64,000 bases of DNA from Strix aluco (taxonomy: Eukaryota; Chordata; Aves; Strigiformes; Strigidae). Each line of letters opens with the position of its first letter. Positions within the stretch are counted from its first letter, which is position 1. Below the pieces are notes generated by a model. That model saw only the letters and a list, made by a program, of their open reading frames with translations. It had not been told where the DNA came from and made no database searches. Positions 15,203-26,900 of the stretch are shown here, piece after piece. The position numbers and the translations under genes are program-made. The stretch lies in NCBI RefSeq assembly GCF_031877795.1, contig NC_133933.1:21728029-21792028 (forward strand), given 5' to 3'.

Positions 15203-18200
15203 CTTTCTTCAATTCTATTCTTGTCCATAAGTGGTTGTTTGATCCACTGATTAACAAGTCTTTGTCCTTGAGGGGTTCTGCATTTATTTAGTAAACCAGC
15301 TAGAGACTGTGCAGTATTAGCATTTTCCACAGAACTCTGAGGGGAAAAAAAAAAAGTTAGTGAAGTTTATTGACGCCCACTGAATGGCACTCAACTCTAC
15401 TATCTAGGAACAGATCAGTGTTTTTTCTGTAGTCAACTTGGCACCCATCAAAAAAGACAAATGAAACAGACAGCATTAAAGCACTTACAGTCTGGTCCCT
15501 GGAACATGGCAGCAAGGAACAGGTTCGTCTATTTTGAAACTAATCCTGACTGAACAGGAAAGTTAGAAACATACCTAGTCACTGGGCAGTTTGTCCTTTG
15601 AATAGAAGTGGAAATATACCTAGACATTGGCTAGTTTGCCCTTTGTAAGGTCAAAAAATAGGGATCCTGTCTATCAAAAAAAAGCAGCAAGAACCAGGAC
15701 TTGGGTTCAAGGGTTTTTGGGTTGATCTTTGAGGGGTGCACAACAGAATGAGGCAATGGGAAAGAGTACAGTTATCCAAACTCTCTCAAGCTTCATCAGA
15801 TCATCTTTGGAGCACTATAAACATCTCTAAACTTACTCTGTTCAGATTACAGTTTACTATCTATACTTTAGGTTTAATATTAACTAGACTCAAGACAGCC
15901 TTTTGGACATTTTTCTTGGAGTTGCGTTTGTTTTTTGCAAAAAACAGCTAGGAAGCAAATATTCTGTTTAACATTGAAAAACAGCAAACAAGCTTGTTTC
16001 AACTCATAACTTTGAAATGAAAATCTCAACCTTCTCGATCCAAGAACACCTGCAATTAAAACAGCAGGCAAGCATTCAACCAGGAGTGGGTCTGGATGCC
16101 TGTAAACAACTGGGATGTAGAACTAGCATCACCACAACCAGAAACGAATGCAGTGAGAAGGCAGACTGACACATTTAACCCCTGAAAAATCTAATATCTA
16201 AAGTGGATGTGCCTATTTTCAGTGTTCTGGACAGTATTGCATATGAAAAACTTCTGAATCCAAGGAAGTGTCACAGAGTACACGTATTATACATGAATAA
16301 CCTGTTTCAGCACATCCAAGCTGGAAAGCTACAATTTCATATAATCAACTGCATCTGCTGTACCACAAGAACTTTACCTGCATACCTCACAGAGCAACTC
16401 CAATTACAAAATATTTTGCCTTTGCTTTAGTGCCTGCCCAAAAACCTCCCTACCGACAGCTCACCACATAGGCAACAACACAGCTCCCTGCTACATGGCA
16501 AACCCCTTGTTCCAAAGCTTACAACAGCCCCTAAAGGCAGACTTGGCAGTGTATTTCCTATCACAAAACACTTAACAACTGCAAGGACTTACAAAGGGAT
16601 GTAGGTAAGACAGTGTTGAACTACCTAGAACACCTCCATAAAGCTTAAGAAGAGATATAATTTTTGCTTCGTTCCCTAGACAATGGCACAGAATCAGGAA
16701 ATAAAGGGAAAAAAACACCAGAACATCCCTCTCCAGGGTTACCCAGCTCAGACGCTGAATATATGCTCTTTTTTCCTCCAGAAATCCCTCCAAGGTAAAC
16801 AGGGGACCACGTTTGTGATTTCTTCCTATAAATCTGAAACTTAAGTGGATTAGCTCCAAGCAAAGATCACTAAGCAGGGTCTACTAACACAAAAACAAAA
16901 GAGAAAAGCTGACACAGCACACCACTTTGAGTCCATGTTTTCCTACAACTATAAAAATGGGCAAAGCAGAAAAACAGACATAGTGGGATGTATGGAGGAA
17001 ACTGGTAACCGGCTTGTAGAAAATGGGTGTAAAAAGTAAGATTAACACTGGCCAGGTAGCACGCCACAGTGCTTTCAGAATGTTCTTAAGTACTGTCCTG
17101 TTTATCACCCTGCCTGCTGCAGGCAGCCCTCCCTTTTCACCACCAACAGCAGTGCTCCTGCCGTATGCTTCCTGTTCCCCTAATACTACCTAATTCAGGC
17201 TGCTATTCTCTTTCCCCAAAATGGCACTACTGCATAAAGCAACTGTGCTTTGGAGTTCCCTATCATACCACAAAACTACAAAACTCTCCTCCCCTCTCAC
17301 ACTCCAACTCTGCTCCTGCCACTGGACATGTGAACTTCTCTGATGAAAACCAAGGAAAGACAAAGCATTCCCCGCACTGCTTAGCCAGACTCCTCGGCAA
17401 CTACAACCATGAGGTACTTCTACGGCTCTTCCCGTATCTGCATTCTACATAGACACTTGTTTGTGTCTGTATCCTACCTCCTTGATGATCTTCTCTTCTA
17501 CATTCAAAGTAAGCTAACAACAACAAAAAAAAAAGGCAAAAAAGGTGGTAACAGTGGCTAACAGTGTTTAAAACATAGACTGTACAGGAGTAGCTGAAAA
17601 CAAAGCCAAAATGTAGAAGTTGCCATTAATCAGGATCTGGGGAGCTGTGACTGGGCAGTCAGGCTACTTATCAAGCAGCTGAATAAGTATATTGCAAAAC
17701 ACTTACCAATTCAAGTGTGCATTTCTTACCTGAAAAAGGTTGAGGGCTTCAACAGCTGCATTATCTAGAACCATATATTGACTAAGATCAAAAGTAGTCA
17801 GCTCAAATTGTCCAAAATTAGACTCATCTGACAACAACTCTAAAAACTTGATAATGGCCGACAAAGATGAAACAGCAACCTGAAGTTTAAAAAAAAAAAA
17901 AAAAAAAAAAACCCACCACATTCTAGTTAGAAACACTCCTGAATCAGGAAGTATTTGATAAATGCCCCTAAAAAATCACAATCAGGGAAGACTTTGAGCC
18001 ATGTTAATTCCAGCAGGGCTGAGAGACTCATACTTTTTCACAAGACTTCATTTTCATAGGGCCATTCTATGTCACTGCACATCTTTCTAGGTAGGTGTAA
18101 GAACAACGAACTAAACATTTGCATAATCTGATAAACAAAATGTGAAGTGCATGCCTCGCCAGCTTTCCAAAGTTGTTATCAGGATGTTTCTGGCTCAGGA

Positions 18201-21200
18201 ACACAAACAAGTTATTGCAGATAAAGGAGATAGCATGGATCATCTCAGGACATGGTTTCAGGGTTAGTTTTCAGCCAGAACAAGGATCTGATCTGACTCA
18301 CTGTATGGCATTACAAACACTAGTACCAGCACAAAAGAGGCAGCAGCACGACTGACTTGTTCAGCTGCAACACACTTCAAACAATTTTGACCTGTTATGA
18401 AATCACATATTAAAGGAGAATAACTCTGTACCTTACACCTGCAGTTAGCATCAGCAGTGAAGGGCATTTTAAAACGTGTTCATCTTCAACAAATTACCTC
18501 ATTTGCAGCTAAGAACAAACATGTCCAGTTCACATGCAGGCACTAAATCATATGATTGAGCCATAAGACGATATAAAACACAAAAATATTATCATAAACA
18601 TTACTTTGTTTTCAAATATCAATTTTCCTGTCATGCAAAATAATCAAAGTACTGTACTTCAGTCCTTAGGCTAGACAGATTATGAATAGGAAGGACCTCT
18701 TGTGCACAGTCTATTTGCTTACCAGAGTTTGCTACTTTAAGTGAAGGGTTTTCTCTTTTTTTCCAGGACCCCTGGAATCCAACTGTGACACAGACTCAAG
18801 CTGAGCAGAACTGCTAAACACTTCAGCAAGAATGTAGCTTAATATACCATGGGTTGTACAATGTACTCTCCCAGAAGTATGGGAATCCAGCATAAAACAG
18901 GATGAGTGAGGATAGACGAGATCAGCTCACAACAGCTGCACACGCCACTCTGCCTCTAAAAAACAGAAGCATATTAAACATCGCTCTGTGCTCACCTGCT
19001 TTTCCATCTCTGGCAAGGCTGCGCTATTCATTTGTTCTTCTTTCTTTGATTTTAACAAGCGATTGAGATCCTGAACAATATCTTTTGTTGTGAAATCTGC
19101 CTTTTTCCTGTCTGTAATCAGGATTCCTCCCCTCTGAATGACCTGTTGTCCATAAACACACACAGTTATCAATTACTTTCAGTATTCAGGGGACAGATGT
19201 TCATCACACAGAAGCAAACGCTGAAGAGATATTCGTTTATTGTTAGGTTGCAGAGAGAATGACAGACAAGATTTTACCCCTAGAACAACTTTTGTGGATT
19301 AAAATGTAAATGAGTCAACAGACAAATAGTATGTTTTGGATGCCTAAATCAAAACTTCTTCGAATTAACATATTGCGCCTTCATTTTTCCTTAAATCATG
19401 GAACCTAGCTAATAAGGCAGAATACAGCTTTTTAGAGAAAAGTTTTGTGTAACTAAGTCACAATGGTTCCCTTACTTGTCGTAGTTTTCCCATCTCTCCT
19501 GCAGTCTCTCCTCCTGGTAGCACACACTCCTTTGGTCCTAGTTGAACCAGTAGAGCTTCAAGGTTTGAGAACTGATCATTATCTGGAAACTCACAGACGC
19601 TCAGTTTTCTCAGTGTAGTGTCGACATACCCCACTCCTACTAGTCTTTGTCCATCAGTAGTAGACAGCTTAACCCCCACAACCCCAATGGCTGTTGACAT
19701 ATCATTGTTGGCAAAGAGCACTTCCTCAAACTGGGCAAGATTTCCTGGAGAACCCTATTTAGAAAAGAAATATACTTTTAAGGAGTGCATATATACACAC
19801 ATACTTTTTATTTCTTTTAAAAAGGACAACAACTGATAAAGCTAAGTACCAAACAATCCATTAATATAAAACATACAGCTGTTCTGGGTTTTTTAACCAT
19901 TAAATTTTTACACATCATCTACACAAAGTTAACTACTTCAGGTTTTCTTTATTTCCCAACCTACACAAAAGATACATAAGCAGCTCTTTCAGCCTCAGAG
20001 CAGTAGAAAATACAGGGATACATAACAGACCGCACAATATACCATCATACCACCAAAGCTAGTCCCTGCAAATCCCAAAACATCAAGCTGAGGGGCTCAG
20101 GAAAGAGTTATGGGGTTTTTTTTTCTTTCATCTCACAGTTATAAAGAAAGGTTGAAAACTGTACCTTGTATGCTAAATACCAGTCATTTTCTTTGGTAGA
20201 TTTACTCCCTGCTTTGTTCTTGTAAACTTCAACTCTGTAATGACGAACCAGAAGCAGATCTCTCACAAAAGATTCAAAGTTCATCTTACTGAGCACAACA
20301 CTCTCAAGCTTTTGAGTTCCTACAAAAAAGGAAAAAAGAAAATTATGAGATACCTGAATTTCTTCATAAAGTTTATTTTCTGAATCAAAGTCCCCAAAAA
20401 CAGCCTTCAGGAAGGACATTATTCTAATATCAGACGCAAACATCTAAAACCCATGAAACAACACAAAACCACAACATTCAACTGATTAAGAATGAAAAAA
20501 GCATACTCCATATCCAAATAAAAACAATGTTCACTTCCAAATTTCACTAAATCTATACGTACATATACACAAAGAGATCTGTTCCTCTCACCTTTCCCCT
20601 CTCCTTACAATAGTCTTGATTTGGTTTTCTAATTAATGTTTCACACATTTTAATCTAATAGGTGGTGGAAGCCTGGGACAGCTTTTCCTTCTGGATAACA
20701 TCTTTTCTTTCCTGGATAAGCCACTTCTGTTGACAGAACAGGCTGTCACCCTATTGACACTCAGAAGATGGCAAGACACACATGCCAAGACATTTCCCTT
20801 TTATCACAATATATTCTGTAAAAAACACATATTCTCAAAAAATTTTAAAAGTTTACATTAAAACCTAACTTTAAAAGTGCCTGACAAACTTCTTGCTTCT
20901 GTTCCTGTAACGGTGAAGGCAAATGACACAGTTGAACAAACTTAAATCCATACAGCTGCCAAGAAGAGCAGTACCACTTCTACCTCCCCCCTTCCCATGC
21001 CACCTTCTGGAACCAGCCTACTCACAGAATAAGAAAATTCCACTACTAAACAAATTGGGGTTTCAGGTGGGTATATTAAGCCGTCTGCCAGATCAGCAAG
21101 TGGAATTAACTCAAGACTGGTTCAGATATATAAGAGCTAGATGACATATAAAGTAAGCACAAGCAATAGATAGGGATGTCTTTTCAGTAGTATGCCTTTG

Positions 21201-23195
21201 TCACATTTGAGGCTCTTCCATTACATGAAAGATGTTATACAACGAATTCCCACACCCAGAAGAACTTATGGGTTTATTTTAAATATGATTTTCTCATTTT
21301 CTTGCCTCTTCTTTCCTCAAATCCCTAGTAAGACTATTTTTGGAAGCAGGTAAAAAAAACTAATTCCACATAACTGGGTTCTCTTTCCTAGTTCAACAAA
21401 ACACATTTTTTCTTTTTTTAGCTGAGACTACACATAATACACTGCGGGGGGGAGCAGCTGAAGCTGATGTGAGCTTTGAAACCACACTGAAAGCAAAAAA
21501 TGTAGTTTTATGCTTACTTTTAGTGGGATATGCTAGATAAGGCTTTATTAAAACCACAGCTGACAGTCATAGGCACAAAAATACTGATGCACATGTTTCT
21601 AGTCTGGAAGACGTATCAAATTCTACACTTGAAACTATGAAGCTCTAGAACTTTTCCACGAGTTGGGTTTTTTGTGGTTTTAGGGAGGGGTTGAGGTTTT
21701 GGGGGGTTTTTTTACATATTAGCTCATCACTTGCAATAGAAAGTGAAAAGTATATGAGAATGGCATTCTCTTTTAATGCCATTGCACACACTCAAAAAAT
21801 TAATTCATAACAAACAGGTTTATTTTGCTAAGTATGAGCCAATTAGTTCGCAACCTTATGTTCCTCGAGATTAAGGATAATACTAAGGTTTGCCTCTTCT
21901 GACAAGATAGTTTATCTCAATGCTCTTGCATCTGACGTCTGCAAGCTCCACCATCTTATACCAAGAGATAAATAAAAAGCAATGGGGTGGATGGAAGAGA
22001 AAATCTTATGCAAGACATAATTATATGTTATTTACTTCTGCAGCCATCATTAATCAAGCATGACGTTACCATTGTTTACCTATCACCTGCACTATAGAAT
22101 GGTATGATTCCCACCCTCAGTTATCACAGAAAACATCATACAGTCATTTTCACAAATGGAAATCTACCAATGCACTGGGAAAACGTTACTAGCTGCTGTT
22201 AGCCTATGCAACGTGTTGTGTTCAATTAACTAGCCACATCCGACAGTCCTGTAGTATGAGCTTATGTGACGAGAAGTATATACTGAGAACCGTGCTTTCT
22301 GCTGTAGATACCTTCCTACGTTTGTACACCTACATCTGTCACACACATCCTACTCAGAACGGCTACTAATTATCATTTCAAAGCTGTGAGAGGCTGAAGA
22401 TTTGCATTCAGTTATGCTTGCTCCCAAGCCGCAATGAATCAGAGCGGGCATTAAAATCCAGAGACCTCTTAGTATCTCCCTTCCCACATTCATCAGCACC
22501 GAGACGAGCTGCCCCCTCGGCAACGCCCGGGGTGCTGCAGGCTCCAGCAGCCCGCTGCCCGCCAGCAGCCAGGCCCTGACCCAGCGCGGGCAGCAAGCAC
22601 CGGCCCCTCCCGCTCTCTCGCCCTGGCGAGGTCCCGCTCTTTGAAAAACGACGCCACGGAGAGCTTAAGTCCAAGGCAGCCACGAAACACCACGACTGGA
22701 CGCGAAAACACGCCTCGGCGACTTCGCCCTTGAGCACACCTCGCTGCTGCACCGGCGACCAGGGGCAGCCGCTGCCGCCGGCACCCGCCGCCGCCTCGCC
22801 GCGGGCGGCCCTCCCGCTCCCTCCTTCCCCGCTCCCCCCTCAGGCCGACACCGCCCGCCCCAGGCCGGGACGGGGGAGACACACACACGACACGAGTCCA
22901 ACCCGCCGCCGGGCCCCCCCCGCTGCCCCTCAGGCCGCCGGGCCCGGCCTCCACCGCCGCCGCCGCCGCACCCACCCGGTGCTCCCGCCAGCTGGCGGAT
23001 GACGGCGCGGGTGCGGAAGAGCTCGCGGGCGGCCAGCCGCGCGTCCGCCCCGTGCGCCGTGTAGTAGTCGCCGCGCTCGAAGAAGCGCACGGTGGTGTCG
23101 GGCTTCTCAGGCAGCGAGAGCACGGCGCGCACGAAGCCCGCCTCGGCCCCCGCGCCCTCAGGCCACACGGCCTCCCGCGGCGGCTCCACCGCCAT
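15203..23195 (-). CDS. MSH2: MSH2, DNA mismatch repair protein, exons 1-6 (5' part only)
   Basis: MutS homologue that pairs with MSH6 or MSH3 in the nucleus to recognise mismatches and small loops. Coding exons: 22976-23195, 20165-20319, 19476-19754, 18996-19142, 17730-17879 and 15203-15336, all with AG/GT borders and continuous phase. They total 1085 nt, about 361 codons. Exons 2-6 have the human lengths; exon 1 is 9 nt longer. The protein starts MAVEPP. The mismatch-recognition domain I follows ([12 protein letters not shown], then [14 protein letters not shown] and EVYKNKAG). Next come the connector domain ([25 protein letters not shown]) and the start of the lever domain ([18 protein letters not shown]). 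Exons 7-16, with the clamp and ATPase, are not visible and should lie left of the window. The start is set by alignment and lies inside a CpG island. Nothing looks broken. Confidence 0.98.
15569..15655. repeat. Imperfect local tandem duplication
   Basis: Two related segments of about 40 bp repeat with a 45-bp offset. Each contains 'atacctag' (15571 and 15616) followed by a diverged copy of a 'ggcagtttgtcctttg' block. They lie in MSH2 intron 6, just past the exon 6 donor. The copies differ at several positions, so the duplication is old or degenerate. Confidence 0.5.
17889..17911 (-). repeat. T23 homopolymer in the polypyrimidine tract of MSH2 exon 5
   Basis: On the plus strand this is 23 uninterrupted A residues. 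On the transcribed (minus) sense it is T23, ending ten nucleotides before the first base of exon 5, so it forms the splice acceptor's polypyrimidine tract. It is a mononucleotide microsatellite and likely to vary in length. It is not at the position of the human BAT-26 marker, which is an A-run just after exon 5. Confidence 0.9.
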
Positions 23196-23990
23196 GCTGA
23201 CGATGCGGACGATGCTGCCGCCGCCTCCCGCCAACAGCCGCCGCGCGCGCGCGCGCGCACCGACCGGCCCGCCCACGGCGCACGCGCACCAGCGGCGGCA
23301 CCCAATCGCCGCGGGGCCTGCGCGGCGCGTCACGCCCGTCCCGCCCCTACACGGCGCGCGGCCTCCCGCGCTGCGGGAGCGGGGCGGGCTAGGCTGGGCC
23401 TTTCCGCGCGCCGTACGCTGCCATGGCGATGCCGGGGCGGGGGGGCCGCCGCTGCTTCCTGCCTGCCGGCGGGCCCCGGCGCCGCTCGCTGCTCGCAGCC
23501 GGTGGTCGCCGGTGAGGCGGGCAGAGCCTGGGGCCGGCGGGAGGCACAGCCCTGCGCGCAGAGCGGCCCGCCGGGCTGACCCCCACCCGCAGGGGCTCCC
23601 CGGGGGCGCAGCGCCAGCGCTCGGTGCTGCCCGAACCTCAGCGCTGAGCTCCAGGCCATGGTAATAGCGTGTGTGTGCGTACAGCCCCCGGGGCAGCCGA
23701 GGCGCGCAGGGCCCGCTCACAGAGGCAGCACGGCCGTCAAAGGGCTTCCCAGAAGGGGAAGGGTGCCCCAGGCAGCCATGCTGAGGGGGTCGCTGCACTT
23801 AACGCCATGAGGCGGAGAGGGCGCAGCGTGTGCGCAGGAGCACGGAGGGCCGCCGGGCTCGGGGTGCCGAGGAGCTTCACAGGCTGCCAGAAGGCAAATG
23901 CTGTAACGCAGCCTGAGTACAGGCCTGTCACCGTGCTCGGACTGCCGGGAGGCAGAGGACTGTGGGGTAACGGGCCCTCCTCTGATTACA
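22490..23990. promoter_or_regulatory. CpG island and promoter region of MSH2
   Basis: A dense CpG block covers MSH2 exon 1, the start of intron 1 and several hundred bases upstream of the start codon at 23195. Upstream of the ATG it holds an alternating CG run at 23242-23258 and a CCAAT pentamer at 23302-23306. I see no TATA box. This fits a housekeeping-type promoter with dispersed starts. The long open frames on both strands here come from GC content (few stop codons). Borders are estimated by eye. Confidence 0.75.
23242..23258. repeat. (CG)n alternating run, Z-DNA prone
   Basis: Seventeen bases of strict CG alternation lie 47-63 bases upstream of the MSH2 start codon, so in the 5' UTR or core promoter. 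Alternating CG is the strongest Z-DNA-forming sequence and can vary in length. Confidence 0.85.
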
Positions 23991-26900
23991 GAGGGAATGG
24001 TGTCCAGACACCCCATGCGCTCCCTCGGGCAAAGAGAAAGCAGCTCTCATCCTCCTTACAAGGGGGGGGTCACTCCTCCCAGGCAGCACATGGCAAATGG
24101 CTAAAAAAATCAAGAGCTGATCCCCATTTACACACTGGGGTCACCCAGCTCAGGGACAGAAAGGACACTGACTGCCCTGCAGTGCTCAGAGGGATCCTGA
24201 GCCCTGGTTACAGGGTGCTGCCCATGCTCAGAGTGCTTCGGTTTTTTGATTTGTCATTTTTTCTTTCACTGCCCTAAGCATTTTCCATTTTTTTGTTTTT
24301 CCTTCTGCTGTAAAGATGCAAAGGAATAGAAACAGCATAGCTGACAATCTTGCATTTAGTGATTATTGTTTAAGTATAATGGGAAATCCCAGATTTCATC
24401 AGCTAAATCAAGTCGTCTTGGGAGCTTCTCTTGTCTCATGACATTTTTCTTTTTTCCAGTCAGTTCTAAATCATGATTCTTGTACCCCAGTTCAGCTGCC
24501 TGCACCCTATCACCTACAGACAAAACATATCTTAGATTTTACATGCCTTAGCATTTCTTACATAAATGCTTATCCCTTCTTTGGGTTTGTGTACCTTGCT
24601 GCTTCAGAACATCCCCTTGTCTGCATCCCATTGCTCTCTCTCTTAGCTTCTTCAACCTCATCTCCCACCCTTGCCTTCTTTCTCCTGGCCCACCCCTAGT
24701 TCCAGCTATGGAAAGCTTTTGGGATCTCCTTCCCTAGATTTCTCACCTGTCTTCTGTCTTCTTTCCACTCAGTGAATCAATGTGTTCATCTTTAATATTT
24801 TTTGGTCTCAGCAGGTACTTCCCAAAAGGCCCTCAGAGGCCCACATAAGGACTGTTTCAGGTTTTCACACTAAACTATCCTTTTACCACTAGGGCCACCC
24901 TGATACCTCTGTTTGAAGGCCTTGCCATGTGCTGGCTGTCCCTCCACAGGGAATGTTTTGGTGTCCCACCTATGCCCTATTCCTGCCCAGTGTCACCTTG
25001 GGCTGCCTGTCCCCACCTCAGCCTTCCCCACCCAAACCCCACTCCTGTACCCCTGAGGTAACACAGCTTTTCCAGAAAAGGCCTTCAAAGCCCTTTTGCA
25101 AATACGCTCGCTGAAGGACCACAGGCAGTTCTCACGGAGAAGAGAAAGTCCAACCTGCCTTCATTTGACTTAGTAAGGATGAAGCAAAGCATAAGGTCAT
25201 TACAGCTTTGACAGCTTTGTAGCTACCCCAAATCTTCCTCTTACCTCCATAACAGTTGTAAAAATTGTATCAGCAGGGCAGTTGGACTTATTTTCAGTAT
25301 CAATAAGTGTACTTTTCCTAACTTTATTTTTGGAAGTGGCTAAACTATCTGGTCTGACACTTCCCTCCACCAAAAGTCTTTGCTTGTGGCAGTACTCACG
25401 TAGGAAAATCCAGCCTAAATAATTGTCCTTTAGCAAATACATAACCTTCTGGAGGCACTCATAATGTCAGGCAACCTTGCCAAGAGGTGATAATACCAGG
25501 TGAGCCCAAAATACACATTATGAATAACTGGGAGTGCTTGTCTTTGTACATACCAATGACTACAGATAAGGCAAAGGATAGGAAAGGAAAAAAGTGTCCT
25601 GTACAAACAGCTACAGCAGAGGTGGGCTCCAGGGACCTCATTACCACCTTCAAAAGAAATAAAATAAGGCCTGCTAAGCTGTAATTGCTGCATGTTGTAG
25701 TGCTTCCTTCTCTCTCCTCCGGGCTGGTTACACCTCTTCACTCAGCAGTTTGCTCAAGGCAGCTCTGCTGAGCTGCAGGCTCCCATTTACAGAAAGCCAC
25801 CACCACTCTTAACATGGTGACCACAGTCCACAAAAAATGTTTATGTTGTGACATCTCTTGTACAAAATACCACGGGATCGATCTCCTTTCCTCTGAGCTT
25901 CTGCAGTTTTCTCTGCCCCCCCCCCGCCCCCATCTGTTCTTCCAGGGCAGCTCGGTGTCCCAGCTGATCCGCACAGGTCCAACTCTGCGTGGGGACCAGC
26001 TCCCAGTTGCCAGGCTTGGTTGCTTCACCATGCCCTTGCTAACAGAGCACTTCTGGCTGTCTCCCTTGCCTACCGGGAGTGTCTGGAATGAGAAGATGGC
26101 TGTAATTGCTACACACATGGCAGACGGGAAGTGGATGCTAATCTAGACTTTAATTAATTTTGTTGCCTTTTTATGGATAACTAGCATACACAGAAAAGTT
26201 GCAATGCCTTTTCAGTTAAGAAAATGGTGTCCTTTAACCACTCTACAGGAAAAAAAAAGAAAAAAATCCTTTTTCACCAAAGTTTACTTAGCATTCAAGT
26301 GTGATCAGCGGCAGCTCTAACACTTTTGGGGAATGCCCCCAGAAAATTTTGCATTAGACTGGTCTGTGTGTATAACGCAGCAGAGACTTAAGATAATATT
26401 AACAAGATAAGAATATTTAGTTAATGTAAGTTTGAAATCAGAAAATGTGGCTATTGGCTTGTAAAGGACCTTTTCGCTTTCTTGTATGCACTTTTTTCAC
26501 TCAGATCAATTTGGCACAGCCATGCTTTACTTCTGAATGCACAAGGATTGTGCTGTTAGAGAAAAAACACTTCTTACCTGTATCAAGTTTTTACATGCTA
26601 TGATCTGGGGAAGTGTTGCCTCTAACATTACACACCACCTCCTTTTTAACTACCACCCTCTCCCTTGCATACGTCTGCCATTGCATGTCACTGCTAAGAC
26701 AAGGAGGAAAAAGTTTTTAGCAAAGTTCATAAAATTCTGCAGGGATGGGCCCGACTATCCCTTACATACAAGCCACCCCTATAGCGTGCCTGACTGCCTG
26801 TATGCCCAGCAATGGACCTTTGTAATTAATATGAGACCACAGCCTCTCCTGGGAGTTGCTAAAATTCAGTAACTAGCAGTTGTAAACTTAGGGCAGCAGA

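Noticed and set aside
22493-23798. Open frames of 100-377 codons on both strands around MSH2 exon 1
   Set aside because: CpG-island DNA lacks stop codons. Only the part encoding MAVEPP...IRQLAGAPG is supported by homology and by the exon 1 donor.
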